This document shows, piece by piece, positions 18,970 to 28,436 of a stretch of 63,278 nucleotides of DNA. This stretch comes from Streptococcaceae bacterium (GTDB taxonomy: Bacteria > Bacillota > Bacilli > Lactobacillales > Streptococcaceae), in assembly GCA_022484805.1 (NCBI GenBank), contig JAKVKP010000013.1:1-63278 (forward strand). The letters run 5' to 3'. Below the pieces are notes generated by a model. The model worked only from the letters and a program-made list of their open reading frames with translations, ran no database searches and had not been told where the DNA came from. Both the position numbers and the translations under genes were made by a program. Every line of letters starts with the position of its first letter. Position 1 is the stretch's first letter.

Positions 18970-20709
18970 TTGGAAGATACAGGAATTTCAGGACGTAGTA
19001 GAAAAACAATCCGAGAGGGACATGGCTCATCAACGATATTACCACCTTTTTTTACTGCATTTTGTTTATTAATCGTTAGTGTTATTTTAAGTTTAACCTT
19101 ATTTGCAAGTCCACTGACACATCAGCTGCCAACCGCCGAGGCGAGCTTTGCACGTTTTGCGGCAATGATGATGAATAAAGGTGCGGTACCTTATTTAGAC
19201 TTTGTGACGGACAAAGGTATTTTTTATTTATTAATTAATCAATTTGGTAGTATAGAAATTTTTAATGTATCATTATCTTTATTCATTCAGATTTTTGTTT
19301 ATTTTTTTACAGGACTATTAATTAATGCTAGTATTCAGCGAGTTATTAATCACGATAAAATTAGCTTTATTGTTACTATTTTTTCAATGCTTGTCTTGTC
19401 CAGATTAACTTTGGGTGGTGAAGTAGCAACGCTTTACGCTATGCCTTTTCTTGCATTATCATTTTATATCATTATCAATCAATTAATTAATAATGAGAAG
19501 GCTGCTGATGAGGCACTGATTCTTTTCGGTCTTTCTGGAATGCTACTTGCTTTTATTGATGCAAGTCAAATCGGTGTTTGGTTGATTTTAGCAATTGCTT
19601 GGCTTGTAATCAATCTACATGGTAAACAAATAAAACGTTTGATTTATCAATTTTTATGTTTAGTTTTTGGTTCGCTTTTGGTCATATTTCCCGTGATTAT
19701 TTTTACCTCAGTATCAGGAAATTTAAATGGGATGTTGCAAAGTACCTTCAGCAATCGTTTCCTTAATTTATTAGAGACTGGTCAAAGTAGCTTAATGGCT
19801 AATATTAGTAATGGTGGCTTTATTCTACTCATTTATGGTTTAATGATTTCAGTTATTCCTTTATTTATCAGTTTATTTAAGGCTACGAATCAACGCTGGT
19901 TCCAGTTTTTCCTACTTATTTGTATTGTTACTGGGTTAGGCATTTATTTAATTTCCACAACGAATCAGGTTAATCTATTAGTTGGTGTGATTCCAAGTTT
20001 GTCTATTGCGACGGCTTTATGGCTAAGAACCTTAATTTCTTGGCGAATTTTACCACAGTTATCAATTCAAAAAATTTCCGTCTTAGGTGTATTATTATTA
20101 TTTATTGTTGGCAATCTTTTATTACCGATGGTAGGCTTAGTTAATTACGGCACGAATACTTATCGTCTAATGCAGACGACAAAAAAAGATGAGCAAGTCG
20201 AACTCATTGCCGATTTTATTGCTGATAATTCAAATGATAAGACCTTAATCTATGTTTGGGAGCAGGATAGCAGCATTTACAGCCTTGCAAGTCGTCGCCC
20301 AGCTTCAAACTATACCATGCAATCGACTATTAACTTTGACAATTATAGTAAGAGGAACACGAAAATTGTATCTCAAATAGAAAATAGCCAGCCAAAATAT
20401 TTTGTTATTCCAGCAGAGATTGTTAATAATGCTGCTCAGCTAAAAGGTTGGTCGAAGGAGCTTTATCAATATGTGTCTGAAAACTATCAATGGGTGAACG
20501 TTGATCAGGTTTCCCAATCAAGCTACTACATCGGGGAGCTAAAGGAAACAAGCGATACAGATAATGGTGAAGATGGTGTTGAGGAATCCGTGACAGTGCC
20601 TGATGAGAGCGTGACAGAGAGCTCAAGTGACGAAGTCCAATCAGCAACTACGGAGTCAACCGATACCTCTGTTGTTGATTCTACGGATACTGCTGTTGAG
20701 AGTTATTAA
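18970..20709 (+). CDS. Polytopic membrane protein, GT-C/PMT-like glycosyltransferase candidate
   Basis: 579 residues. About ten hydrophobic segments fill residues 24 to about 395, and a soluble extracellular domain (about 396-535) follows. The tail after 535 is rich in Ser, Thr, Asp and Glu. The first outer loop (A-E-A-S-F-A-R-F-A, then P-Y-L-D-F-V-T-D-K-G-I-F-Y-L-L) resembles the pattern P-Y-x-D-F-x-D-x-K-G-P of GT-39/PMT-like enzymes that transfer sugars from lipid-linked donors. Function is inferred only from that loop and the topology. Start is TTG at 18970 with GGGAGAG upstream. It stands alone between trpS and yvyE and ends in a strong terminator. Confidence 0.7.
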   Translation: MEDTGISGRSRKTIREGHGSSTILPPFFTAFCLLIVSVILSLTLFASPLTHQLPTAEASFARFAAMMMNKGAVPYLDFVTDKGIFYLLINQFGSIEIFNVSLSLFIQIFVYFFTGLLINASIQRVINHDKISFIVTIFSMLVLSRLTLGGEVATLYAMPFLALSFYIIINQLINNEKAADEALILFGLSGMLLAFIDASQIGVWLILAIAWLVINLHGKQIKRLIYQFLCLVFGSLLVIFPVIIFTSVSGNLNGMLQSTFSNRFLNLLETGQSSLMANISNGGFILLIYGLMISVIPLFISLFKATNQRWFQFFLLICIVTGLGIYLISTTNQVNLLVGVIPSLSIATALWLRTLISWRILPQLSIQKISVLGVLLLFIVGNLLLPMVGLVNYGTNTYRLMQTTKKDEQVELIADFIADNSNDKTLIYVWEQDSSIYSLASRRPASNYTMQSTINFDNYSKRNTKIVSQIENSQPKYFVIPAEIVNNAAQLKGWSKELYQYVSENYQWVNVDQVSQSSYYIGELKETSDTDNGEDGVEESVTVPDESVTESSSDEVQSATTESTDTSVVDSTDTAVESY

Positions 20710-20720
20710 GAATAAAATAA

Positions 20721-20764
20721 ACCTGTCATTTGACTGTTTTCAGTGAATGACAGGTATTTTTTTG
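20721..20764 (+). terminator. Terminator after the GT-C-like gene
   Basis: ACCTGTCATT and AATGACAGGT pair perfectly, with a further ACTG/CAGT extension inside, followed by ATTTTTTT. Confidence 0.9.
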
Positions 20765-20878
20765 TTGATTTGCTTTTTTCTGAGAAACAAGCGTAATTCA
20801 CATAAGAACAGCATAATTTTTTACTAAGAATGCAGTTATCAAAGATAAATCTATCCTTTATTAGGAGATAACAGCTCT

Positions 20879-21529
20879 TTATTTGTCAATTGGTGGCTGG
20901 CAAGAAACTTCTCGGTATTGTTTTTCACCAGTTTGAATTTTGATTTTACCATTCATCCGATCATTTAATGATGCTATAAATGAATCAGCAATATTGGTAC
21001 GAACAAAAATATCAGCACTTACTTTATCGGTAAATTGCAAATTTTCGAGTTGATAATGATTGAGCTGCGCATCATTTTCAAGTTGATTATAGAGCTGATA
21101 GTCAATTACAATATTTATTTCCTGAAGTAGATGATTCTCAACGATACCAATATGATTAATTGTATCCTTAACGCTGTTACCATAAGCGCGAATCAAACCA
21201 CCAGTACCAAGCTTAATGCCTCCAAAATAACGAGTTACAATTACTAAACAATTGACTAATTGTAATTTTTTTAGAATTTCTAGCATTGGGATGCCAGCTG
21301 TACCACTAGGCTCGCCATCATCTGAAAAGCGTTGAATTTCTTGTTTTAAACCAAGAGTATAAGCTGAGCAATTATGATTAGCTTTGTAATGCTCTTTTTT
21401 GATTGTATTGATAATCTCCTTAGCTTCATTCTCAGATGAGATTCGATAGGCATGGCAGATAAATTTTGATTTTTTGATAATGGTTTCTAATTTATCATTA
21501 GTTTTAATTGTTTTATAATCCATATTCAT
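20879..21529 (-). CDS. yvyE: YigZ/YvyE family (IMPACT-type) protein
   Basis: 216 residues. The N-terminal IMPACT domain shows K-S-K-F-I-C (20-25), the conserved R-F-S-D-D-G-E-P-S-G-T-A-G near 67-79 and V-T-R-Y-F-G-G-I-K-L-G-T-G-G-L near 98-112. A C-terminal DUF1949-type domain follows. Related proteins are linked to translation regulation, but the bacterial role is not settled. Two ATG codons (21529 and 21523) could start translation, and neither has a strong ribosome site. It is divergent from comFA, a common arrangement in Bacilli. Confidence 0.9.
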   Translation of the reverse strand: MNMDYKTIKTNDKLETIIKKSKFICHAYRISSENEAKEIINTIKKEHYKANHNCSAYTLGLKQEIQRFSDDGEPSGTAGIPMLEILKKLQLVNCLVIVTRYFGGIKLGTGGLIRAYGNSVKDTINHIGIVENHLLQEINIVIDYQLYNQLENDAQLNHYQLENLQFTDKVSADIFVRTNIADSFIASLNDRMNGKIKIQTGEKQYREVSCQPPIDK

Positions 21530-21625
21530 TGTCAGTCGAACTGCTTCGCTGTTAAATCCCCCATTTTTTTCATTAGTATAGTCATTATAACAATTTTTTG
21601 CGAAATATATAATGGGGAGGGCCGA

Positions 21626-22909
21626 ATGGAAAAGTATTATGGGCGTCGCTTGCTCAAAAAGGATATTCCAACAGTATGGTTAAAAGGCTTAAAGCAAATG
21701 CCAAGTATGGTTGAAATCGGTTTAAGTATTCAATGTCAGCGCTGTGGCGAAATTTTTGACAAGCTATCTGTTGAGTTACCGAATAAAAGCTATTATTGTT
21801 CAGCTTGTATCCTAATGGGGAGAGTGAGGAGCAGTGAACCTTTGTATTATTATCCGGAGCCGGCGAAGCAGCCGCTATCGGAACCGGTCTTAAGATGGCG
21901 GGGACAATTAACAACTAATCAAGAACTTATTTCAAAGGCGCTAGTAGACTCTTCTCGAGATATTTTAGTACATGCAGTCACTGGAGCGGGTAAAACTGAA
22001 ATGATTTATCAGCGCTTAGCCAAGGGACTATTGGCAGGTGAACACATCTGTTTAACTTCACCGAGAGTAGATGTTTGCATTGAAATTTATCAAAGACTGG
22101 CAAGAGATTTTACTGTGTCGATGCGCTTACTCTACGCACATGGAGATGAGTATGTACACTCTAACTTAGTAGTCTGCACGGTAAATCAGCTCATGCGCTT
22201 TTATCAAAGCTTTGATTTGCTTATTGTTGATGAGGTGGACGCCTTTCCGTTAGTTAATAATCCAAATTTAATGTGGGCGGTTGAAAAGGCCAAGAGAATG
22301 AATGCCCAGACCATTTTTTTGACTGCCACACCTACCTTGGCCTTAAAAAATAAGGTTGCAAAAGGGGAACTTCATGCGCTAGTTTTGGCTAAACGATTTC
22401 ATGGTTTTCCGTTAGTCATGCCTAAATTTACTTGGTGTTACGCAATTTTGACATCAATTCAAAATGGCCGTCTACCAAAAAAGATTTATCAATCCATATA
22501 TCAACAACGATTGACCAAATTTCCTTTATTAATCTTTATGCCTGAAATTGAAATTGGTAAAAAATTACAGGTTATTTTACAAAAAGAAATGCCAAGTGAA
22601 AAAATTGGATTTATAGCTTCAGAGTCAGAAAATCGTAAAGAGATTTCACAAAAATTTAAATCAGGAGATTATACGATTTTGATTGCCACAACGGTTTTGG
22701 AGCGTGGAGTAACATTTCCAATGGTTGATTGTTTTGTTCTTGCGAGTCATCATCGTATTTTTACAACTGAGAGCTTAGTTCAGATTGCAGGTCGTGTTGG
22801 ACGCGATAAAAATCGACCAACTGGGCAGTTAATCTTGTTTCATCAAGGTTTTACTCGAGCGATGCGCCTGATGAATCGAAATATAAGAGAAATGAATCGG
22901 GAGGTCTGA
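21626..22909 (+). CDS. comFA: Competence helicase ComFA
   Basis: 427 residues, a DEAD-like ATPase that helps pull single-stranded DNA into the cytoplasm during transformation. The four-cysteine zinc finger is intact (C37, C40, C58, C61). Walker A is G-A-G-K-T (120-124), and the DEAD-box equivalent is D-E-V-D in L-L-I-V-D-E-V-D-A-F. Motif VI lies in Q-I-A-G-R-V-G-R-D. The start ATG follows GGGGAGGG. comFC begins one base after the stop, so the two are coupled. The upstream T-run plus GCGAAATA is only loosely like a ComX box. The presence of both intact genes suggests a retained competence capacity, although other com genes are outside the window. Confidence 0.94.
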   Translation: MEKYYGRRLLKKDIPTVWLKGLKQMPSMVEIGLSIQCQRCGEIFDKLSVELPNKSYYCSACILMGRVRSSEPLYYYPEPAKQPLSEPVLRWRGQLTTNQELISKALVDSSRDILVHAVTGAGKTEMIYQRLAKGLLAGEHICLTSPRVDVCIEIYQRLARDFTVSMRLLYAHGDEYVHSNLVVCTVNQLMRFYQSFDLLIVDEVDAFPLVNNPNLMWAVEKAKRMNAQTIFLTATPTLALKNKVAKGELHALVLAKRFHGFPLVMPKFTWCYAILTSIQNGRLPKKIYQSIYQQRLTKFPLLIFMPEIEIGKKLQVILQKEMPSEKIGFIASESENRKEISQKFKSGDYTILIATTVLERGVTFPMVDCFVLASHHRIFTTESLVQIAGRVGRDKNRPTGQLILFHQGFTRAMRLMNRNIREMNREV

Positions 22910-22910
22910 A

Positions 22911-23591
22911 ATGAATTGTTTACTTTGTTCAAAGTCAGTTCATCCATATCATCTAGCAAGCTATCTTTTTAAATTTATTTACCAACCAACCGCACTTTGT
23001 GATCTCTGCTTAGCTCAATTTGAAAAATTAATTGTCAATTGTCAAAGGTGTGGTGGCGGTGGTCAAGAAGTGTTGCAAGCTATTTGTCGTGATTGCTTAG
23101 TCTGGGAGGAGCAGGGTTATTTAGTCAATCATCAAGCATTATTCATTTATAATCAAGCGATGCGTGATTATTTTTCAAGCTATAAATTTAATGGAGACTA
23201 TCGACTTCGCTTTGCATTTGCAGAATATTTGTCGGATCATATCAATAAAAATTATCGTGGTTATCTGATTGTTCCAATTCCCGTTTCAAATGTACGGCTA
23301 GAAGTTCGTGGTTTCAACCAAGTCATTGGCTTATTAGAAGCAGCCAGCATTAAATACACTTGCCTTTTAAGTAAACCGAAGGAGATGATGGCACAATCCA
23401 GTCAAAATCGAGTTGCACGATTAAAAATTTCACAACCCTTTGAAATTATTTCTAATTTAAAAGCTGATTTTAAACAAAAAATATTAGTAGTGGATGATAT
23501 TTACACGACTGGTAGTACATTGTATCAAGCGATGAAATGTTTAAATCAAGCGGGATTTCAGGATATTTCTACCTTCTCACTGGCAAGATAG
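22911..23591 (+). CDS. comFC: ComF-family phosphoribosyltransferase-like protein ComFC
   Basis: 226 residues. The N-terminus has zinc-type cysteine pairs (C3/C6, C30/C33, C44/C47, C59/C62). The C-terminal PRTase fold carries the PRPP-binding motif V-V-D-D-I-Y-T-T-G-S-T near 194-204. ComFC works with ComFA and DprA in DNA uptake or processing. It lacks a dedicated promoter and is translated from GGGAGG inside the end of comFA. Confidence 0.93.
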   Translation: MNCLLCSKSVHPYHLASYLFKFIYQPTALCDLCLAQFEKLIVNCQRCGGGGQEVLQAICRDCLVWEEQGYLVNHQALFIYNQAMRDYFSSYKFNGDYRLRFAFAEYLSDHINKNYRGYLIVPIPVSNVRLEVRGFNQVIGLLEAASIKYTCLLSKPKEMMAQSSQNRVARLKISQPFEIISNLKADFKQKILVVDDIYTTGSTLYQAMKCLNQAGFQDISTFSLAR

Positions 23592-23646
23592 TAAATCTTT
23601 GATTTCAAATTTTAAGTTTTTGTTAAGAGAATTTATAGAGATATTG

Positions 23647-23675
23647 TTGGGAAATTATTAGAAGTTTGGTATAAT
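23647..23675 (+). promoter_or_regulatory. Promoter of hpf
   Basis: -35 TTGGGA (23647-23652), 17-base spacer, consensus -10 TATAAT (23670-23675). Confidence 0.6.
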
Positions 23676-23731
23676 TGATTTAAGAAAGGGAAGCGATTTC
23701 TTTTCTATGTTGCAGAAAGAGGGTTTTTATA

Positions 23732-24277
23732 ATGATTAGATACAATGTACGCGGAGAGAACATCGAAGTAACAGAAGCAATTCGTGATTATGTTGAGAAA
23801 AAAGTCAGCAAAATCGAAAAGTATTTTGGGGAAAACATTGAAGGTACGGCTCATGTGAATTTAAAAGTCTATCCTGAGAAAAAGGCCAAAGTTGAAGTGA
23901 CCATCCCACTTCCAAATATTGTTCTTCGTGCAGAAGACACCTCGCAAGATTTATACGGTAGTATCGACTTAGTAACAGATAAGTTGGAACGCCAAATTAG
24001 AAAACATAAAACAAAACTGAATCGTCGCCACAGACAAAAACAGCCTGCAGGTGAAATTTTTATTGCAGATACTGTTGAGGCATTACCAGAGGAAGATAAT
24101 GAAACAATCGTTAGAACAAAACGTGTTTCGCTAAAACCAATGGATGCAGAAGAAGCTGTTTTACAAATGGACATGTTAGGACATAGCTTCTTCATCTTCA
24201 CTGATGCTGAAACTGATGCCACTAATATTATTTATCGCCGTGGTGATGGCAATATTGGATTAATCGAAACTGAATAA
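23732..24277 (+). CDS. hpf: Long ribosome hibernation promoting factor (HPF)
   Basis: 181 residues. The N-terminal domain (about 1-100) occupies the mRNA/tRNA channel of idle 70S ribosomes. The C-terminal domain (about 124-181, starting T-K-R-V-S-L-K-P-M-D and containing L-G-H-S-F-F-I-F) dimerises to form 100S particles, so this is the long Firmicute type. It has its own promoter and terminator. In many Firmicutes secA follows hpf; here manA follows, another sign of rearranged gene order. Confidence 0.95.
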   Translation: MIRYNVRGENIEVTEAIRDYVEKKVSKIEKYFGENIEGTAHVNLKVYPEKKAKVEVTIPLPNIVLRAEDTSQDLYGSIDLVTDKLERQIRKHKTKLNRRHRQKQPAGEIFIADTVEALPEEDNETIVRTKRVSLKPMDAEEAVLQMDMLGHSFFIFTDAETDATNIIYRRGDGNIGLIETE

Positions 24278-24285
24278 TAAAATTA

Positions 24286-24317
24286 ATGGGGTTGGCATTT
24301 GCTGGCTCCATTTTTTT
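24286..24317 (+). terminator. Terminator of hpf
   Basis: An 11-pair stem with several G-T wobbles (ATGGGGTTGGC / GCTGGCTCCAT) around ATTT, then TTTTTTT. Confidence 0.85.
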
Positions 24318-24348
24318 GTCTGATAGGCGACCAAATTGATTTTTTAAG

Positions 24349-24377
24349 TTGTTAATTTATCTAATTTAAGATAAAAT
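24349..24377 (+). promoter_or_regulatory. Putative promoter of manA
   Basis: -35 TTGTTA (24349-24354), 17-base spacer, -10 TAAAAT (24372-24377). Confidence 0.5.
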
Positions 24378-24436
24378 GAACACGTTTACAAATTTAATCT
24401 AAATAATTTAATCACGTTGTATAAAGGAGTTTATTA

Positions 24437-25384
24437 ATGAGTGAGCCATTATTTTTAAAACCTGTCTTTCACGAAAAAATTTGGGGTGGTAATCATCTTA
24501 AAACGGTGTTTGACTATTCAATTCCTAGCGACCATACAGGTGAATGCTGGGCAATTTCGGCACATCCCAATGGTGTCTGTCAAGTCGAAAATGGTCAGTA
24601 TGCTGGTCAAAAATTAGATGCACTATATCAAAATCAGCCTGAACTATTTGGACATCCAACGAAAGCTGTTTTTCCATTATTAACTAAGATTCTTGATGCA
24701 AACGATTGGCTATCTGTGCAGGTCCATCCAGATGATGCTTATGGACTCAAGCATGAGGGTGAACTTGGTAAAACGGAATGCTGGTATATTATTGCTGCTG
24801 ATGAGGATGCTGAAATCATTTATGGGCACCATGCTAAAACTCGTCAGGAGTTGGCTGACTTAATTGCGCATCAGGATTGGGATCATTTACTAAAAAAGGT
24901 AAAGGTCAAAGCAGGCGATTTCTTTTACGTACCAAGCGGGACAATGCATGCGATTGGTAAAGGTATCCTAATTTTGGAAACGCAACAATCAAGTGATACG
25001 ACTTATCGCGTCTATGATTTTGATCGAAAAGACGATGAGGGCAACTTGCGTGAGCTACATCTACAACAGTCAATTGATGTGATGACGATTGGTGAGGTGG
25101 AAAATTCAAAGCCTAAAACGATTTCTGACGGGGCAGCCGATATCACAACTTTTGTGTCAAATGATTTCTTCACCGTTTATCAATGGCAAATTCATGGGGA
25201 AAAAGCCTTTATCAAAAACGCCGATTATACTTTAGTTTCAGTAATTGCCGGTCAGGGCGAATTGGTGGTGGCTGACACTATTTATCCATTGAATAAGGGG
25301 CAGCATTTTATTTTACCTGCCGATGTTGCTAGCTGGTCAATTTCAGGAGAATTAAGCTTAATTGCCAGTCATGATGGTAAATAA
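24437..25384 (+). CDS. manA: Mannose-6-phosphate isomerase, class I
   Basis: 315 residues, a zinc-dependent cupin converting mannose-6-P to fructose-6-P. Metal-site motifs are visible: V-Q-V-H-P-D-D near 95-101, G-K-T-E-C-W near 111-116 and T-M-H-A-I-G-K-G near 170-177. The length is that of the short Firmicute form. The gene is monocistronic, with AAAGGAG upstream and a terminator downstream. It lets mannose imported by a mannose-type PTS enter glycolysis, but the PTS in this window lies 25 kb away next to a fructanase. Confidence 0.95.
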   Translation: MSEPLFLKPVFHEKIWGGNHLKTVFDYSIPSDHTGECWAISAHPNGVCQVENGQYAGQKLDALYQNQPELFGHPTKAVFPLLTKILDANDWLSVQVHPDDAYGLKHEGELGKTECWYIIAADEDAEIIYGHHAKTRQELADLIAHQDWDHLLKKVKVKAGDFFYVPSGTMHAIGKGILILETQQSSDTTYRVYDFDRKDDEGNLRELHLQQSIDVMTIGEVENSKPKTISDGAADITTFVSNDFFTVYQWQIHGEKAFIKNADYTLVSVIAGQGELVVADTIYPLNKGQHFILPADVASWSISGELSLIASHDGK

Positions 25385-25413
25385 ATATCTATGATGAATA
25401 TTTAATTATTAAT

Positions 25414-25450
25414 AAAGCGTTTATGGATTATTTTTCATAAATGCTTTTTA
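25414..25450 (+). terminator. Terminator of manA
   Basis: The arms AAAGCGTTTATG and CATAAATGCTT pair around a loop of about 10 bases, then TTTTATTT. The remainder of the 301-base gap to clpB holds the clpB promoter and CtsR boxes. Confidence 0.85.
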
Positions 25451-25541
25451 TTTATTGTGAATTGATGATGCTTAATGAAAATTGCATAGCAGGCTTTCAA
25501 GAATGCTTTTGAATTTTTTATCTTTTTCAATCAGCTATCAT

Positions 25542-25570
25542 TTAACAAAATCGGCAATTTATCTTATGAT
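25542..25570 (+). promoter_or_regulatory. Putative promoter of clpB
   Basis: -35 TTAACA (25542-25547), 17-base spacer, -10 TATGAT (25565-25570). A second candidate overlaps the distal CtsR box: TTGACC (25615-25620), 17 bases, TAAATT. Confidence 0.5.
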
Positions 25571-25589
25571 GGACTTATAAGAAAATAAA

Positions 25590-25606
25590 GGTCAGAAAAA
25601 GTCAGA
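25590..25606 (+). promoter_or_regulatory. CtsR operator 1 of clpB
   Basis: GGTCAGA-AAA-AGTCAGA on the plus strand, a tandem heptad with 3-base spacer. It starts 20 bases after the proposed -10. Confidence 0.8.
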
Positions 25607-25613
25607 TAAAATT

Positions 25614-25630
25614 ATTGACCTTTACTGACC
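25614..25630 (-). promoter_or_regulatory. CtsR operator 2 of clpB
   Basis: Read on the minus strand: GGTCAGT-AAA-GGTCAAT. It faces operator 1 only 8 bases away, so two CtsR dimers could bind cooperatively. Confidence 0.85.
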
Positions 25631-25685
25631 AATGTGATAAATTAATATCAACAGCAAAAAGCTGTGTATTAAGGAGGGTCATTAA

Positions 25686-28277
25686 ATGAACATTGAAAAG
25701 ATGACAACAACTTTGCAACAGGCGCTTTCAGAAGCACAAAATATTGCAAAGGTAAGAAAAAATCAAAATATTGAAATTGAACATTTATGGAAATTTCTAA
25801 TTCAACCGGGAAATTTTGCCCATGATTTTTATCAAGATTTAGGTCTTAATATTGATGCTTTCGATAAGGCTATTGATGAGGCAATTGATAAAATATCTGT
25901 TGTTGAAGGTGATAATATTACTTATGGGGCTAATATTAGTCAAAATCTATTTAAACTTTTTCAAGATGCTGAAACGATTGCATCTGAATTTAAGGATGAA
26001 TATCTTTCGACTGAGGTGGTTTTACTGGCACTATTTAAGCAAAAAAATAATGTGCTGACGGTATACTTAAAAAATAATGGTATTTCGGCAAAACAGGTTA
26101 AAGAAAAGATTACATCAATGCGGGGAGGGGCTAGTGTGACTAGTCAAAATCAAGAAGAACAATATGAAGCGCTGAAGAAATATGGAACAGATTTAGTTGA
26201 GTCAGTTAAATCTGGTAAAATGGATCCAATTATTGGTCGAGATGAGGAGGTTCGCGATGTCGTACGTATCTTATCACGCAAGACGAAGAATAATCCTATT
26301 TTAATCGGTGAGCCGGGGGTTGGTAAAACAGCGATTGTAGAAGGCTTGGCACAGCGAATTGTCAAGAAGGATGTACCTACTAATTTACAAGATAAAACAA
26401 TTTTTAGCTTAGATATGGGGTCCTTGATTGCAGGTGCTAAATATCGTGGTGAATTTGAGGAACGATTGAAATCAGTTCTAAATGAAATTAAAAAATCAGA
26501 CGGTCGTATTTTACTTTTCATTGATGAAATTCATACTATTGTTGGTGCAGGTAAGACAGAAGGCTCGATGGATGCGGGAAATCTGTTAAAGCCAATGCTA
26601 GCAAGAGGCGAATTACATTTGATTGGTGCAACTACCTTGGATGAATATCGCCAAAATTTTGAGAAGGATAAGGCACTGGAACGTCGTTTCCAAAAGGTAA
26701 TGGTTAAGGAGCCAACTGTTGAAGATACAATTTCAATTCTTCGTGGCTTAAAGGAACGTTTTGAGGTTCATCATGGTGTGAAGATTCACGATAATGCTTT
26801 GGTGGCAGCAGCTACGCTATCTAATCGTTATATTACGGATCGTTTCCTTCCGGATAAGGCGATTGATTTAGTCGATGAAGCTTCAGCTACTATTCGGGTG
26901 GAAATGAATTCAGCACCGACCGAATTAGACCAAATTTCTAGAAAGCTAATGCAGCTTGAAATTGAAGAAGCAGCTTTAAAGAAAGAAACGGATGCAGCAA
27001 GTAAGAAACGGCTTGAACTTTTACAAGAAGAGCTTGCTAACACACGTGAAAAGGCCAATAGTTTGAAAATGCGCTGGGAGACCGAAAAGGAGGCTGTTGA
27101 AAAAATTCATGATAAACGTGCCGAATTAGAGCAAGCACGCCATGAATTAGAAAATGCGGAATCAGAATATGATTTGGAAAAAGCCGCCGTCTTACGACAT
27201 GGTACAATTCCTAAGCTTGAAAAAGAAGTGACAGCATTAGAGGAAGCTCAAATGCAAAATGATAGCACCTTAATTCAAGAGTCGGTTACGGATCAAGAAA
27301 TCGCAGAGGTGATTGGACGTTTAACTGGTATTCCAGTTACAAAGCTAGTTGAGGGCGAAAAAGAAAAGCTGCTTCATTTAGCAGATACTCTACATCAACG
27401 TGTCGTCGGGCAGGATGAGGCGGTCAATGCGGTTAGTGATGCGATAATTCGTAGTCGTGCGGGCTTGCAAGACCCTAATAAGCCTTTGGGTAGCTTCTTG
27501 TTCTTAGGACCAACCGGTGTTGGTAAGACCGAGCTTGCGAAAAGCTTAGCTGAGGATTTATTTGATTCCGAGTCACATATGGTGCGTATTGATATGAGTG
27601 AGTATATGGAAAAACATTCAGTCAGTCGTTTAGTTGGTGCACCTCCAGGCTATGTCGGCTACGATGAGGGCGGTCAATTAACGGAAGCCGTTCGCCGTAA
27701 TCCTTATACGATTATTCTTTTGGATGAAATTGAAAAAGCACATCCAGATGTCTTTAATATCTTATTACAGGTCTTGGATGATGGTCGTTTGACAGATTCG
27801 AAGGGAGTCGTTGTTGACTTCAAGAATACTGTTTTAATTATGACAAGTAATATTGGTTCAAGGATGTTATTAGATGGGATTAAATCAGATGGTACGCTTG
27901 AAAATGAAACAAAAGAAGTTGTGCTCAACGAATTGAAGCTCCATTTTAAGCCTGAATTTTTGAATCGAATTGATGATACTGTTCTCTTTACCCCATTAAC
28001 TTTGGATACAGTTAAAGAGATTATTAATAAAATCGTTGCTCAATTATCGGCACGCTTAGAGCATCAAACGATTAGTTTAGAATTAACAGAAGAGGCAAAA
28101 ACTTGGATTGCTGAAAATGCTTATGAGCCTGAGTATGGTGCAAGACCGATTAAACGTTTTGTGACAAGGCATCTTGAAACCCCTCTTGCAAAGGAGTTGG
28201 TCGGTGGTAAGATATTGCCAAATTCTGTTGTCTTAGTTGGTGTTAAAGATGAGCATTTAATTTTTGATATCAAATAG
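25686..28277 (+). CDS. clpB: Disaggregase ClpB
   Basis: 863 residues, the Hsp104-type chaperone that rescues aggregates with DnaK/DnaJ/GrpE. The N-domain covers about 1-145. AAA1 has Walker A G-E-P-G-V-G-K-T (near 209-216), and the long coiled-coil M-domain spans about 410-520, which distinguishes it from ClpC/ClpE. AAA2 has G-P-T-G-V-G-K-T near 609-616. There is no ClpP-binding loop of the ClpE type that I can see. Start ATG has AAGGAGG upstream. Regulation by CtsR is indicated by the two operators. Confidence 0.96.
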   Translation: MNIEKMTTTLQQALSEAQNIAKVRKNQNIEIEHLWKFLIQPGNFAHDFYQDLGLNIDAFDKAIDEAIDKISVVEGDNITYGANISQNLFKLFQDAETIASEFKDEYLSTEVVLLALFKQKNNVLTVYLKNNGISAKQVKEKITSMRGGASVTSQNQEEQYEALKKYGTDLVESVKSGKMDPIIGRDEEVRDVVRILSRKTKNNPILIGEPGVGKTAIVEGLAQRIVKKDVPTNLQDKTIFSLDMGSLIAGAKYRGEFEERLKSVLNEIKKSDGRILLFIDEIHTIVGAGKTEGSMDAGNLLKPMLARGELHLIGATTLDEYRQNFEKDKALERRFQKVMVKEPTVEDTISILRGLKERFEVHHGVKIHDNALVAAATLSNRYITDRFLPDKAIDLVDEASATIRVEMNSAPTELDQISRKLMQLEIEEAALKKETDAASKKRLELLQEELANTREKANSLKMRWETEKEAVEKIHDKRAELEQARHELENAESEYDLEKAAVLRHGTIPKLEKEVTALEEAQMQNDSTLIQESVTDQEIAEVIGRLTGIPVTKLVEGEKEKLLHLADTLHQRVVGQDEAVNAVSDAIIRSRAGLQDPNKPLGSFLFLGPTGVGKTELAKSLAEDLFDSESHMVRIDMSEYMEKHSVSRLVGAPPGYVGYDEGGQLTEAVRRNPYTIILLDEIEKAHPDVFNILLQVLDDGRLTDSKGVVVDFKNTVLIMTSNIGSRMLLDGIKSDGTLENETKEVVLNELKLHFKPEFLNRIDDTVLFTPLTLDTVKEIINKIVAQLSARLEHQTISLELTEEAKTWIAENAYEPEYGARPIKRFVTRHLETPLAKELVGGKILPNSVVLVGVKDEHLIFDIK

Positions 28278-28298
28278 CTAGCACCTTTAGGCAAATTT

Positions 28299-28331
28299 AA
28301 GAGAGCAAGGCAACGTCATGCTCTCTTTTTT
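28299..28331 (+). terminator. Terminator of clpB
   Basis: AAGAGAGCA / TGCTCTCTT stem with an 11-base loop, then TTTTTTG. Confidence 0.88.
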
Positions 28332-28364
28332 GTTGAATAGGATTGTTATTTTCAAAGATGTTAC

Positions 28365-28378
28365 TGAAAGGGTTTTCA
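28365..28378 (+). promoter_or_regulatory. cre-like site ahead of the aldo/keto reductase gene
   Basis: TGAAAGGGTTTTCA matches the CcpA consensus TGWAANCGNTNWCA at 13 of 14 positions (G for the central C). It lies about 60 bases before the start codon, so catabolite control is plausible. Confidence 0.45.
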
Positions 28379-28436
28379 AACGGTGGATTAAAGCGTATAA
28401 TGAGTACGATTATATTTTGTTGGAAAGAGGTAATGG

